Assembly (NCBI GenBank): GCA_023459495.1
Contig: JAEWTL010000059.1
Span: forward strand, 1 to 64,000
DNA from: Bacillota bacterium
GTDB lineage: Bacteria > Bacillota > Clostridia > Christensenellales > SZUA-584
Direction of reading: 5' to 3'
Length of the DNA stretch: 64,000 nucleotides
In this document: piece after piece, positions 40,516 through 48,436 of the stretch
Numbering within the stretch: the first letter of the stretch is position 1
Layout of the letters: the number at the start of each line of letters is the position of its first letter
Made by a program: the position numbers and the translations under genes
Notes under the pieces: model-generated
The model's input: only the letters and a program-made list of their open reading frames with translations
Told to the model about the DNA's origin: nothing
The model's database searches: none

Positions 40516-41478
40516 TTATCCTTCTCCGTTGAGCTTGAAGCGTTCCACGAGCGAATGGAAGTCCTTACGGTAGACCACCTTGATATTTGTACCGGGGTAC
40601 AGCTCGCGCAGCTTCTTCACCTTTTTGTTTTTCTCTGTGACGTACTTTTGATTCATTGTCGTCAGCTCGATATAGGTGTCGAACTTGGTTAAGTAGAAAT
40701 CCGGGCTGAAGGCTGATGTGACGTTGCCCTGCGCGTCCCACTCCACCGGGAAAGTCTTGGGCTCGTACTTCCACTCGATGTGGTACATATCGAGCAGCCG
40801 CGCAAAGTCGATTTCGGATTGGTTCTTGAGCAGCGGCAGGCCGGAGAGGTTGTTCCGTGCCTGGCTCTCATCTGTCTGGTGTTCAATGCGCAGTGCCAAC
40901 TCACGCTCGCCCCATGCCGCAACGATAGCGGCAGCGCATTCGTCGGCGGAGAGTTCAGCTGTATTGAGCGTGATGTGGTAGGAAGCAGGGTCGGTAAGGT
41001 CTGTGCCAAACAGCGTGGAGACGAACTTTTTTTGTTTCCGCTCGGCCTTGGCGAGTATGCCCTCCGCCTGTTCATCCGTCACATGATACTGCTTTTTCAG
41101 CCGCGCGATGCGCACCGGCAGCGGAGCGATGATGCGAACGCGCAGCGCGTTACGGACCTGCGCATAGACTGCCTGCGACCCGAAGCCCACCAGCACGACA
41201 GAGTTGCGCGCCGTATAATCCCCAAGCGCGGCCGTGAGGCGGGAGATGTACGTCTCGCCTGCTGCGTCCTGCGTGAGGTAGAACTTTGCGCTTTCGGTTA
41301 GCATATGCCGCTCGTGCTTTGTCAGCTCAGGCAGCAGATCCAGCAGCGTTTCGTGCGAGACGATGGCCCAGCCCATTTTGCGCGCGACAGCAGCGGCGAT
41401 CTCGTCGCCGAAGCTCATCATCTGCCGGGATATCGTGACGACAGCCAACCCGTGATCCTCCTTGAATGATACGTCCAT
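40516..41478 (-). CDS. Cytidylate-kinase-like protein fused to a PD-(D/E)XK-like domain
   Basis: A 320-residue protein. The first 200 residues belong to the cytidylate-kinase-like family (VVTISRQMMSFGDEIAAAVARKMG; the P-loop Lys is missing, as in many members; R-rich segment VRIARLKKQYHVTDEQA). The last 100 residues have the layout of a restriction-endonuclease-like fold: FSPDFYLTKFDTYIELTT then KNKKVKKLRELYPGTNIKVVY, where PD and E-x-T replace the PD...ExK set. No ribosome site is clear. The stop is two bases before the HPRT-like gene, so the two are one operon. Confidence 0.75.
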   Translation of the reverse strand: MDVSFKEDHGLAVVTISRQMMSFGDEIAAAVARKMGWAIVSHETLLDLLPELTKHERHMLTESAKFYLTQDAAGETYISRLTAALGDYTARNSVVLVGFGSQAVYAQVRNALRVRIIAPLPVRIARLKKQYHVTDEQAEGILAKAERKQKKFVSTLFGTDLTDPASYHITLNTAELSADECAAAIVAAWGERELALRIEHQTDESQARNNLSGLPLLKNQSEIDFARLLDMYHIEWKYEPKTFPVEWDAQGNVTSAFSPDFYLTKFDTYIELTTMNQKYVTEKNKKVKKLRELYPGTNIKVVYRKDFHSLVERFKLNGEG

Positions 41479-41554
41479 TATACCATGTGCAGCAGAGGCG
41501 AAAAATAGACGCTGGGGAATTTTAGAATCAGGACGATAGCGAAATCTTTTCTCT

Positions 41555-42580
41555 TTAATGGCGGCGGCTTTTAATCATCCCCAGCTGGTCGAAGGAAACT
41601 GCTGCATCCAGCACAGTATCCTGCGGAGTGTGTTGAGTCCATCCCAGAATGCGCTCCGCCTTTTCGGTAGTGTGCGAATACTCGCGGCCCAGCATAGGAA
41701 CCATTGAACGCAGGGATGGCACAAATTTGGACATCAGACGGACCGTCCAATTGGGAAACACCTTAGCGGGCGTTTTGGATTGAGGGTATTGTTCATGGTA
41801 GATTCGCGCCACTTCAGGCATCCGGATGGTCTGGCTGGCGGCGAGGAAACGCTCTCCAATGGCATTGCTGTTCTCAAATGCGAGCCGGTGGAGCGCAGCC
41901 AAATCCCGTACATCACTCACTTCAAGCGGTATGTTCAGCGAACGGGGTATACCGCCGTTGATCAGTCTGAGCAGAATGACGTTGGAACTGATATTATCAG
42001 CGCTCATAACCGGTCCGAAAACCGCGCCGGGCAGAATGGTAGAGAGATCGAGCCCATGCTTAGCTGAAAAAGCCCATGCGGCCTTTTCTGAAGCGATCTT
42101 TGACAGGCGGTAAGGGTCCAGCTCGGAATTCGCTTCATCACTCCAGAAGGTTTCATCCAGCACCACCTTTCCCACGGATACAGGGGGAGTGGAGGCTGCT
42201 TGGGAGGATGTCATCACCACCCGTTTTACCCCGGCATCCAGCGCGCCCTGCAGCACATTCAGTGTGCCGCCCTCGGCGATGCGCCGCAGTTCCTCGGCCG
42301 ATTCTGTACCATGCCCCAAAGGCGAAGCGACGTGAGTGATACCGTCAGTACCGGAAAAACTTTCAGCCCAGCCTTTTGAAGCAGTCAGGTCAGCCTCAAA
42401 GGCTGACAGACGTGATAAAGCTTCCTGGCCTACATAAGCGGACAGGGCTTTTTTCAGGCCATCCATTCTTGCTAAACTGCGTACACTTGCCCGTACTATA
42501 TAGCCGTGGTTTAAAAAATCCGCAATAACAAATCCCGCGATATAGCCTGTGCCGCCGGTAACAGCTATTGTTCTGTTCAT
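41555..42580 (-). CDS. NAD(P)-dependent epimerase/reductase (extended SDR)
   Basis: A 341-residue Rossmann-fold protein. GGTGYIAGFVI at about 8-18 binds the dinucleotide; the substrate-handling part has ASPLGHG and VVMTSSQAAS, and the YxxxK catalytic pair is in DPYRLSKIASEKA. It resembles dihydroflavonol-4-reductase/aldehyde-reductase-like enzymes. Its ATG overlaps the stop of the EFR1 gene (ATGA), so it is translationally coupled as the last gene of the ArsR operon. A hydride donor for an aldehyde or ketone substrate is likely; the exact substrate is unknown. Confidence 0.88.
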   Translation of the reverse strand: MNRTIAVTGGTGYIAGFVIADFLNHGYIVRASVRSLARMDGLKKALSAYVGQEALSRLSAFEADLTASKGWAESFSGTDGITHVASPLGHGTESAEELRRIAEGGTLNVLQGALDAGVKRVVMTSSQAASTPPVSVGKVVLDETFWSDEANSELDPYRLSKIASEKAAWAFSAKHGLDLSTILPGAVFGPVMSADNISSNVILLRLINGGIPRSLNIPLEVSDVRDLAALHRLAFENSNAIGERFLAASQTIRMPEVARIYHEQYPQSKTPAKVFPNWTVRLMSKFVPSLRSMVPMLGREYSHTTEKAERILGWTQHTPQDTVLDAAVSFDQLGMIKSRRH

Positions 42581-43350
42581 ATAGTCCCTTTCTGTCTGCG
42601 ATTGGCGGCGATAATCTCGTTCAGCGAAGCATCGGGATTGCGCCACCGTGCGGCGCTCTTTTCGTTTTTCATGTGTATTGCGTTTTGAGGGCATAGATGG
42701 AGGCACCCCTGACATCCTTCGCAATGATCGCCGAATATTACCTTGTCAGTGACGCTGATGTTTTCGGCCGGGCAGACTTTTGCGCAGACGCCACATCGGG
42801 TACAATCCTGATTGATCATGTAACGCTGCGCCTGCTTGCCGTTCATAAACCGACGCTCACCACTCCTCATTAATGCGGTAAAGGCTCGCCATATCAGCCC
42901 TGTTGTGGCTTCTGCCTTTCTGCGGTTCCGTATATCCGCAATAATCCGGGAGAGGTTTTCGTCGACGCGCTTCCCCGGCAGTTTGGCGATTTGGTCGTCC
43001 ATGTCAAAGCCAGGCAGATAATTGTCCACCATCAGCAGGCTTTCTGCGTAATCGAAGTGCTTTCCATGCTGTTTCGCATATTTCTGCACATCCATCATCG
43101 CCGCTCCGGGCAGGTTTCCATAGGTACCGACCGCAAAGGAATAGTCGGCCTCCCATGTGGCTTTTTGGAGGAATTCGCGGACCATCCTGGGCATTCCAAA
43201 GCCATAAACAGGGAAGACCAGGCCGATGACATCGTCTTTAAAATGCAAATTCGGTAAGTCAATAATCTGCGGGATCGAAATGAGATTGCCGCCAATTTTT
43301 TTAGCCACCGCAAGGCAGTTCCCGGTGGATGTAAAATAGAAAATCGTCAT
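42577..43350 (-). CDS. EFR1-family flavodoxin-ferredoxin protein
   Basis: A 257-residue cytosolic electron-transfer protein. The N-terminal flavodoxin-like part (about 1-150) has the FMN loop FTSTGNCLAVAKKI and FPVYGFGMPRMVREFL. A C-terminal bacterial ferredoxin part (about 178-230) has CTRCGVCAKVCPA and CEGCQGCLHLCPQ for two [4Fe-4S] clusters. EFR1 proteins are common in anaerobic Bacillota and are usually controlled by small regulators. Here the gene is 12 bases after the ArsR regulator and coupled to the SDR gene, suggesting that reduced flavin or ferredoxin feeds that reductase (inference). Confidence 0.9.
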   Translation of the reverse strand: MTIFYFTSTGNCLAVAKKIGGNLISIPQIIDLPNLHFKDDVIGLVFPVYGFGMPRMVREFLQKATWEADYSFAVGTYGNLPGAAMMDVQKYAKQHGKHFDYAESLLMVDNYLPGFDMDDQIAKLPGKRVDENLSRIIADIRNRRKAEATTGLIWRAFTALMRSGERRFMNGKQAQRYMINQDCTRCGVCAKVCPAENISVTDKVIFGDHCEGCQGCLHLCPQNAIHMKNEKSAARWRNPDASLNEIIAANRRQKGTI

Positions 43351-43362
43351 GATGAACGCTCC

Positions 43363-43731
43363 TTATTTGTTGCTGAAACAGGTGTCGGGACCAAAGGTCT
43401 CGGTTACCGCGGCACGAAACTCTTCGATGTGATGTACCAGACCACACAGATGCTGAAATTCGGTGCCAAAGTTGCCGGTATAAAAATTCATGGTCCCCTC
43501 ATGCCACACATCAACCAATCCTGCGTCCAGCAGAATTTTCAGATGATGGGAAACCGCCGGGCGGGACAGGTGGGTCTTTGCTGTAATTTCGCCCACCCGC
43601 ATTCCCTCGCAATCGGCGCTCATCAGCGTGATAAGGATGGACTGTCGGGTTTCGTCTCCGATGGCAACGAGCAGGCGGCGGCATTTTTCAAAATCAGTTT
43701 TAATCAAATCGATCTGTTTTTCAAAATCCAC
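43363..43731 (-). CDS. ArsR-family transcriptional regulator
   Basis: A 122-residue winged-helix protein beginning MDFEKQIDLIKTDFEKC. The HTH is VGEITAKTHLSRPAVSHHLKILLDAGLVDVWHEG. It ends in a helical segment with a single Cys pair (CGLVHH, DTCFSNK); the usual ELCVC metal-binding motif is absent, so it may sense redox state or an organic ligand. The start is GTG 43731 behind a perfect AGAAGGAGA site; 14 earlier codons read through the operator. It heads an operon with EFR1 and an SDR, and a palindrome next to its ribosome site suggests autorepression. Confidence 0.87.
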   Translation of the reverse strand: MDFEKQIDLIKTDFEKCRRLLVAIGDETRQSILITLMSADCEGMRVGEITAKTHLSRPAVSHHLKILLDAGLVDVWHEGTMNFYTGNFGTEFQHLCGLVHHIEEFRAAVTETFGPDTCFSNK

Positions 43732-43750
43732 AGCAGATCTCCTTCTGTCG

Positions 43751-43766
43751 AATTGTTCGAACAATT
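43751..43766. promoter_or_regulatory. Palindromic operator of the ArsR operon
   Basis: A perfect 16-base palindrome AATTGTTCGAACAATT between the -10 box and the ribosome site of the arsR-like gene, as expected for an autorepressor site. Confidence 0.75.
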
Positions 43767-43772
43767 GGACCA

Positions 43773-43801
43773 ATAATAGAACATCCTCTTATGAATTTCA
43801 A
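43773..43801 (-). promoter_or_regulatory. Sigma-A promoter of the ArsR operon
   Basis: On the minus strand TTGAAA, 17-base spacer, TATTAT; the predicted start of transcription falls in the palindrome at 43751-43766. Confidence 0.7.
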
Positions 43802-43843
43802 CATCGGGAAAGAAAATCGAGACGATTAAAAATGTGAAAGAAG

Positions 43844-44337
43844 CTAAACCGCGTAGTCCATCTGCACGCGAATCTTTTCCGCAGCTTCGCTGCCTGCGAT
43901 GCGTTTGCAGAGGTACAGCCCAAGATCAATGGCGGATGTGACGCCACGAGCGGTGATCACACTGCCTGCATCGACCACGCGTTCCTGTGAAACCGCTGAG
44001 GTGAACCGGCTAAGATGCTGCATCAGGGTGGGATGTGTCGTAGCGGGCTTGTCTTTCAGGAATCCGGCAACGCCCAGTACCAGCGAACCACCGCACACCG
44101 CGGTCATCACAGCCTGCGGGGAAGCGCTGCGCAGCCAGCGCATGAAAGACATGTCGCCGATCAGTGTTCCCACGCCATCTCCAGCCCTTCAAAGGAGCGC
44201 ACCGGACTGTTCAGCGCACACACGCGATACTCCAACTCCGGCAGGAAGTTCATGGTTTTCAAACGCGAAATTGGGTCGTACACGCCGCAGAAGTCGAGCA
44301 GGGTCATATCATCGTAAACGATAAGCGCAAATTTCAT
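43844..44337 (-). pseudogene. DJ-1/PfpI-family gene with internal deletion and frameshift
   Basis: From ATG 44337 (GGAGG ten bases upstream) the frame reads KFALIVYDDMTLLDFCGVYD, then about 35 more residues to SFEGLEMAWEH and a stop at about 44168. The next frame continues with GTLIGDMSFMRWLRSASPQ, VMTAVCGGSLVLGVAGFL and KPATTHPTLMQHL to 43844. These are the two ends of a DJ-1/PfpI (isocyanide-hydratase-like) protein. The middle block that should hold the conserved PGG loop is missing, so about 25 codons are lost together with the frame. The nucleophile Cys (AVCGGS) remains. Likely dead. Confidence 0.75.
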
Positions 44338-44363
44338 GGCGGTACCTCCGAAGCAATAAAAAT

Positions 44364-44395
44364 ACGGTATCCATTATATCACAGATACCGTATCG
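44364..44395. terminator. Hairpin upstream of the DJ-1 pseudogene
   Basis: ATACGGTATC/GATACCGTAT stem with a 12-base loop between the DUF3810 gene end and the DJ-1 remnant. It may end transcription of the DUF3810 gene, though no long T run follows. Confidence 0.5.
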
Positions 44396-44408
44396 CTTCA
44401 GAAGAAAT

Positions 44409-45542
44409 TTACAGGCCGTCGCTGCGCCACAGGCCGATCAGCAGGTCCACCATGCGGCCATAACTCTTAACGCCGTCCTGCTGCTGGTTGGCCTTAAGGA
44501 AGGTATTGTTAACGGCTTCGGCCTTTTCGCTGACCGGACTTTCGAAATGCTGCCAGTAGTCCGAGTAATTGGCAAGGTCGCGATTGAGACCTTCTGCATA
44601 GGTATCGCGCAGCTCGAAATACAGGTCGCTGTCCGCGCTGTAAAGCTGGTTCATGGCGTGGATCAGCGCGAGCACTGTGCCGGAATATGCGGTTTCGGCA
44701 TCGTCCGAGAAGCTGGCTACATAGTAGGCAAGGAAGTTGGCCTCATCCTCGCGTGAGAAGCCGCGCTGATGAGCGGTCTCGTGCAGGCAGGTGGAGGCAA
44801 ACAGCAGGTCGGGCACGTCGTTATCCACATTGGCTTCGCCCGTGAAGGGGAAGTATACGCCTGTGATGTGCGCCCAGGACATACCCACGGAATACAGCAC
44901 CGGCTTGGCGCGCCCGAAGCTGCCGCCTAAAAAGCTGAAGCCCGAGGCCTGCGCCGCATTGTTGTACAGCGGCTCTGTGCTGCGCATGATATCGGCACGC
45001 GTTTCTGCAGGCGAGAAAACGCCGTCGCTGTTTTCGGGCACTTCGGCCCGGAGGGTGTTGGCTTTTTCGATCAACGCTTCGCAGGTGGAATAGAGCTCCT
45101 GCACGGTCGCGGGGGAGGTATCGAGCGAGAGCGTTTCGCCGAGCGGCTGGCGGGCATAGTTGAACCCCCATAGCCCGATGAACAGCGCGTATACCATGGA
45201 TGCCGCGCAGCCCAGCGCAATGACGCGTCGCAGCAGCACGCGCCACCAATCTTTTCTGGCCAGAATCGAGTGCACAATCATCATCGCGAGAAAAACCGCG
45301 ACGCCGACGATAGATGCGTACAGCAGCAGCTCGGCCAGCGAAAAGGGCAGCGCCCCTGTTACGGTCGACAGCGCCTGGTTGGTAATGCGGAATATGCCGC
45401 GGGAATATACGGTTTCGGTGAACTGCGGCCACAGGAAGGAAAGCCGGAACAGCGCATAAAAAATCGGCCCGGGCAGCAGCCAGAGCAGCCTGAGAAACGG
45501 CCGTTTTTTCTTTTCTGCAGCTGGTGTTTTTATGTTTTGCAT
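44409..45542 (-). CDS. DUF3810 membrane protein with a metallopeptidase-like motif
   Basis: A 377-residue protein. Three membrane helices lie in the first 140 residues (about 18-40, 70-95 and 110-130). The extracellular or lumenal remainder has the motif STCLHETAHQRGFSREDEANFLAYY at about 260, where HExxH plus a downstream Glu is the zinc-binding plan of metallopeptidases. This is the hallmark of DUF3810. Substrates are unknown. Start 45542 has GTGAGGA upstream; 59 further open codons upstream run through a terminator and are excluded. Confidence 0.85.
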   Translation of the reverse strand: MQNIKTPAAEKKKRPFLRLLWLLPGPIFYALFRLSFLWPQFTETVYSRGIFRITNQALSTVTGALPFSLAELLLYASIVGVAVFLAMMIVHSILARKDWWRVLLRRVIALGCAASMVYALFIGLWGFNYARQPLGETLSLDTSPATVQELYSTCEALIEKANTLRAEVPENSDGVFSPAETRADIMRSTEPLYNNAAQASGFSFLGGSFGRAKPVLYSVGMSWAHITGVYFPFTGEANVDNDVPDLLFASTCLHETAHQRGFSREDEANFLAYYVASFSDDAETAYSGTVLALIHAMNQLYSADSDLYFELRDTYAEGLNRDLANYSDYWQHFESPVSEKAEAVNNTFLKANQQQDGVKSYGRMVDLLIGLWRSDGL

Positions 45543-45569
45543 GGAAGCATCCTCACTATGATTGTATAC

Positions 45570-45604
45570 AAAAAAGCCGCGCAGTGCAATTGTCAATGCG
45601 CGGC
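45570..45604 (-). terminator. Terminator of the prsW gene
   Basis: GCCGCGCA/TGCGCGGC stem with TTTTTT on the minus strand, 49 bases beyond the PrsW stop. Confidence 0.85.
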
Positions 45605-45652
45605 AGGAATACGTAAAGCAGGGAACATTCTGTGAACAGATCAAAAATCTCG

Positions 45653-46345
45653 TCAGCCGCCGTGATGGTCGCGCGAGTCGACATAATAGCGCCGCAGCTT
45701 GATCATGCCTGATATCCAAAGATAGATTACGATGGGAATGAACAGCAGTGTCAGCAGCGGATATTCCGACATCAGCACGAAATCAAACGCGCCGTGCAGC
45801 GCCGCAGGGATCAGCAGCGACCGGGTCATATAACTTTGGCACTTGCCCGGATGGGAGCAGTATTTGGCCATCGACAGATAGTAGCCCATGATGATGCCGA
45901 GCAGCATGTGCACCGGTACGCTCAAAAATGCGCGCGTAATCCAAATGGTACGGTCCATGGGATAGTACGAGAGTACATAAAAAATATTCTCCAGCGTCGC
46001 GAAACCGAGCGCAGCCAAGCTGCAGTAAATAATGCCGTCCAGCTTCTCGTTGAACGCAGGGTGATAGAACGCGTAGCGCAGCACCACGCGGCGCTTAAAA
46101 TATTCCTCGGCAAGGCCCACGATGAGGAAGGCTTCCACCGCTTTGCCTAACATGCCGGAAAAAACATTGAAATACTGCCCGATCAGTTCCACGACGATGG
46201 TAGGCAGCGTGACGAGCATGCCCATGAGAAATACCTTGATGAGCAGCCGAGCAGGTTCCCGGTCATAGCGGTCGTTAAGCAGCATGAAGATGACCAGCGC
46301 CGCGCCGGGCGCAATGGCAAGCAGGATGAGGTAAAAAAAGTTCAT
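45653..46345 (-). CDS. prsW: PrsW-family intramembrane metalloprotease
   Basis: A 230-residue polytopic membrane protein with seven to eight helices. The PrsW catalytic motifs are present: AEEYFKRRVVLR (EExxK) at about 80, GFATLENIFYVL (FxxxEN) at about 115, and HMLLGIIMGYYL plus AALHGAFDF with the conserved histidines. PrsW in Bacillus cleaves the anti-sigma factor RsiW; no such pair lies nearby here, so the target is unknown. Length is typical. Divergent from the LacI regulator gene. Confidence 0.93.
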   Translation of the reverse strand: MNFFYLILLAIAPGAALVIFMLLNDRYDREPARLLIKVFLMGMLVTLPTIVVELIGQYFNVFSGMLGKAVEAFLIVGLAEEYFKRRVVLRYAFYHPAFNEKLDGIIYCSLAALGFATLENIFYVLSYYPMDRTIWITRAFLSVPVHMLLGIIMGYYLSMAKYCSHPGKCQSYMTRSLLIPAALHGAFDFVLMSEYPLLTLLFIPIVIYLWISGMIKLRRYYVDSRDHHGG

Positions 46346-46499
46346 ATGCCCGTCCTGTGTCGTTTTCTAAAGCTATAAAGTCATTATATACGATAATTTC
46401 GCCTTTAACAAGGAAGACATGGAGTTTTGAGACCTAACATAATATTTTCACAATAAAATTTTAAGCTTTCGGGCAGGATTTTCAGCTTTGATGCAGAAT

Positions 46500-46517
46500 A
46501 AAGTTAACGTTAACTTT
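46500..46517. promoter_or_regulatory. LacI-type operator, distal
   Basis: Perfect 18-base palindrome AAAGTTAACGTTAACTTT, 111 bases before the LacI-family start codon. The central CG is typical for LacI/GalR operators. Confidence 0.75.
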
Positions 46518-46592
46518 TCCCTGACTTGAAATCTGTTCTTCTGGCCATACGAAAGGCGAATTGCCTGACCGGAACAGAACTGCAGATATAAG

Positions 46593-46606
46593 AGTTAACG
46601 TTAACT
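46593..46606. promoter_or_regulatory. LacI-type operator, proximal
   Basis: The 14-base core AGTTAACGTTAACT repeats the distal operator, 91 bases away centre to centre, just before the ribosome site of the regulator gene. The pair suggests autoregulation with looping. Confidence 0.75.
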
Positions 46607-46627
46607 TTGGTGAAGGGATGTGTTTAC

Positions 46628-47668
46628 TTGGAAGAGAAGCGAGTCACAATCAAAGAGATTGCAGAAGCGCTCAGTGTGTCGCCCACGACGGTCACCAAAG
46701 CGCTTACAGGCAAGGCACAGGTGAGCGATAAGAAGCGTGCACTGATAGTCAAAACCGCAGAAGAGATGGGCTATAAGCCCAACAAATTCGCGCGGGCGCT
46801 CGTGCGCGGTGAGCTCAAATTCGGCATCGTTGTTCCCCGCATGCCGGCTGAATTCATGCGGTATCTCAACGAAGGCATTGCACGCGGCCTGAATGAATAC
46901 GCGGACTATAAGGTAAAGGGACTTTTTCATTACTTTCCCGACAACACTGCTGTGGGACAGGTGGAGGAAGCGCTTCAGGCCGCTGTGGAGGAAGGTATCG
47001 ACGGACTGATATTTGCGCCTGGCTTCGGCAGCGAAGCCTACCGGGATATGCTCTGCGGCATTGCGAGTAAGATCCCGGTTGTGCTGTTTGGGCAGGAGAT
47101 GACGGATACCGGTAGCGTTGCCACAATCCATACGGACTCGGACGCGCTGGGTCGGATTGCTGCGCAGATGTTAAGCATCGCGCTCCCGTCGGGGGGAGAA
47201 GCAGCCATCGTCACGACCAGCCGCCGGTTTACCGGTCATCAGCGCGTCATCGAAGGTTTCATGTGCGAGAATGAGCAAAACGGAGGGCTGGCTATCAGGG
47301 CTGTCGCGGAGAACTATGACAGCGCGGAACAAAGCTACGCGCGCGCGCAGGAACTGCTCGAGGCTCATCCCGGGATCCAAGGCATTTACGTCACGTCTTA
47401 CAATTACCTTCCGGTCTGTCGCAGGCTGAAGGAATGCGGTCGCACCGATATCGCGGTGGTCGGGCATGACCTTTATCCGGAGATGATTCCCGCACTTACG
47501 GAAGGGCCGCTGCTCGCGGCGCTGTATCAGAACCCCATTCTGCAGGGCCAGATGGCGGTGAGGACGCTTTACGAAGCCGTGACGGAAAAGAAGAAGCCGG
47601 GAGAGATCGTCGTCAAGCCAGAGATCGTACTGCGGTCCAATCTGGAATGCTACAGGAGCGTATATTGA
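46628..47668 (+). CDS. LacI-family transcriptional regulator
   Basis: A 346-residue repressor. The HTH and hinge are VTIKEIAEALSVSPTTVTKAL and MGYKPNKFARALV; the remainder is a periplasmic-binding-type sugar-sensing domain (LKFGIVVPRM, GIDGLIFAPGF, QGIYVTSYNYLPV). The start is placed at TTG 46628, ten bases after GAAGGGA, since the protein then begins EEKRVTIKEIAEAL. Two palindromic AGTTAACGTTAACT sites precede it. It heads a cluster of dehydrogenases and likely represses it until an unknown sugar-like inducer is present. Confidence 0.9.
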   Translation: MEEKRVTIKEIAEALSVSPTTVTKALTGKAQVSDKKRALIVKTAEEMGYKPNKFARALVRGELKFGIVVPRMPAEFMRYLNEGIARGLNEYADYKVKGLFHYFPDNTAVGQVEEALQAAVEEGIDGLIFAPGFGSEAYRDMLCGIASKIPVVLFGQEMTDTGSVATIHTDSDALGRIAAQMLSIALPSGGEAAIVTTSRRFTGHQRVIEGFMCENEQNGGLAIRAVAENYDSAEQSYARAQELLEAHPGIQGIYVTSYNYLPVCRRLKECGRTDIAVVGHDLYPEMIPALTEGPLLAALYQNPILQGQMAVRTLYEAVTEKKKPGEIVVKPEIVLRSNLECYRSVY

Positions 47669-47714
47669 GGGAACGGCACAGGCTGTTTCCATTTAAGGAA
47701 AGGACATCGACAAC

Positions 47715-48419
47715 ATGGACTACAAAAAAGCGGTGATCATCGGCACAGACGGGCAGATGAACGGCCTGCTTGCCGAGGCGATCGCCGGCAGGGGCGTTTC
47801 GGTTGAGGAACTCACCGGGCCGGGGCGGATGCCGGATGGCGGGGTAGGGGCATATGCTTCGCAGGAGGAGTTATTGGCGGCATGCAGGCGTATTGCCGAG
47901 ATGAAAGGCGCACCGGACTACCTTATCGTAAGCGTAATGGAAGACCCGGCAAAGCAGTATGGAATGCTGCATGAGTTGAATGAACAGAAATGGCACAGCG
48001 CAAAGCGGGATAGCGTGGATATGGTCTACGGCGCAGCCAAAGTACTCATCGCACCCATGGTGGAGCGTGGCGGACGCGTGCTGTTCATCGGGGCGCTGGG
48101 TGGAGTGATGAGTGCGGCAGGGCAGAGCGCAGCTTCCGCAATGAGCGCGGGCACAGTCACGCTGATGCAGGCAGTCGCCGCGGAGAGCGATGGAGCCATA
48201 TCCGCCAATGCGCTGCTGCTGGGTCCGATGGAAGGCTGCCGGGGCGGCATGGACGCTGACGAAAAGCTGCTGGCCCATATTCCCAAGGGCCGCAAAGGGC
48301 GTGCTGAGGAAGCAGTATCCCTGGCTGTTTACGCGCTGCTCGACGCGCCGGATTATTTCTCGGGCAACGTACTGCGGCTGGACGGCGGGCTCACCGCCTC
48401 GTACATGCGTGAATGGTAA
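47715..48419 (+). CDS. SDR-like protein without catalytic Tyr-Lys
   Basis: A 234-residue protein with the overall plan of a short-chain dehydrogenase but altered motifs. The dinucleotide loop reads IIGTDGQMNGLLAEAI in place of TGxxxGxG; the catalytic region is FIGALGGVMSAAGQSAASAM with no YxxxK. The end YFSGNVLRLDGGLTASY is a classical SDR C-terminus. It is probably not an active reductase and may serve as a partner subunit of the true SDR encoded 17 bases downstream. GAAAGGA precedes the ATG. Confidence 0.75.
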   Translation: MDYKKAVIIGTDGQMNGLLAEAIAGRGVSVEELTGPGRMPDGGVGAYASQEELLAACRRIAEMKGAPDYLIVSVMEDPAKQYGMLHELNEQKWHSAKRDSVDMVYGAAKVLIAPMVERGGRVLFIGALGGVMSAAGQSAASAMSAGTVTLMQAVAAESDGAISANALLLGPMEGCRGGMDADEKLLAHIPKGRKGRAEEAVSLAVYALLDAPDYFSGNVLRLDGGLTASYMREW

Positions 48420-48436
48420 GGCAGGAGGACAGGGAT

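Noticed and set aside
44174..44337. Independent 55-residue protein gene
   Set aside because: The sequence is the N-terminal part of a DJ-1/PfpI protein whose remainder lies in the next frame, so it was merged into one pseudogene.
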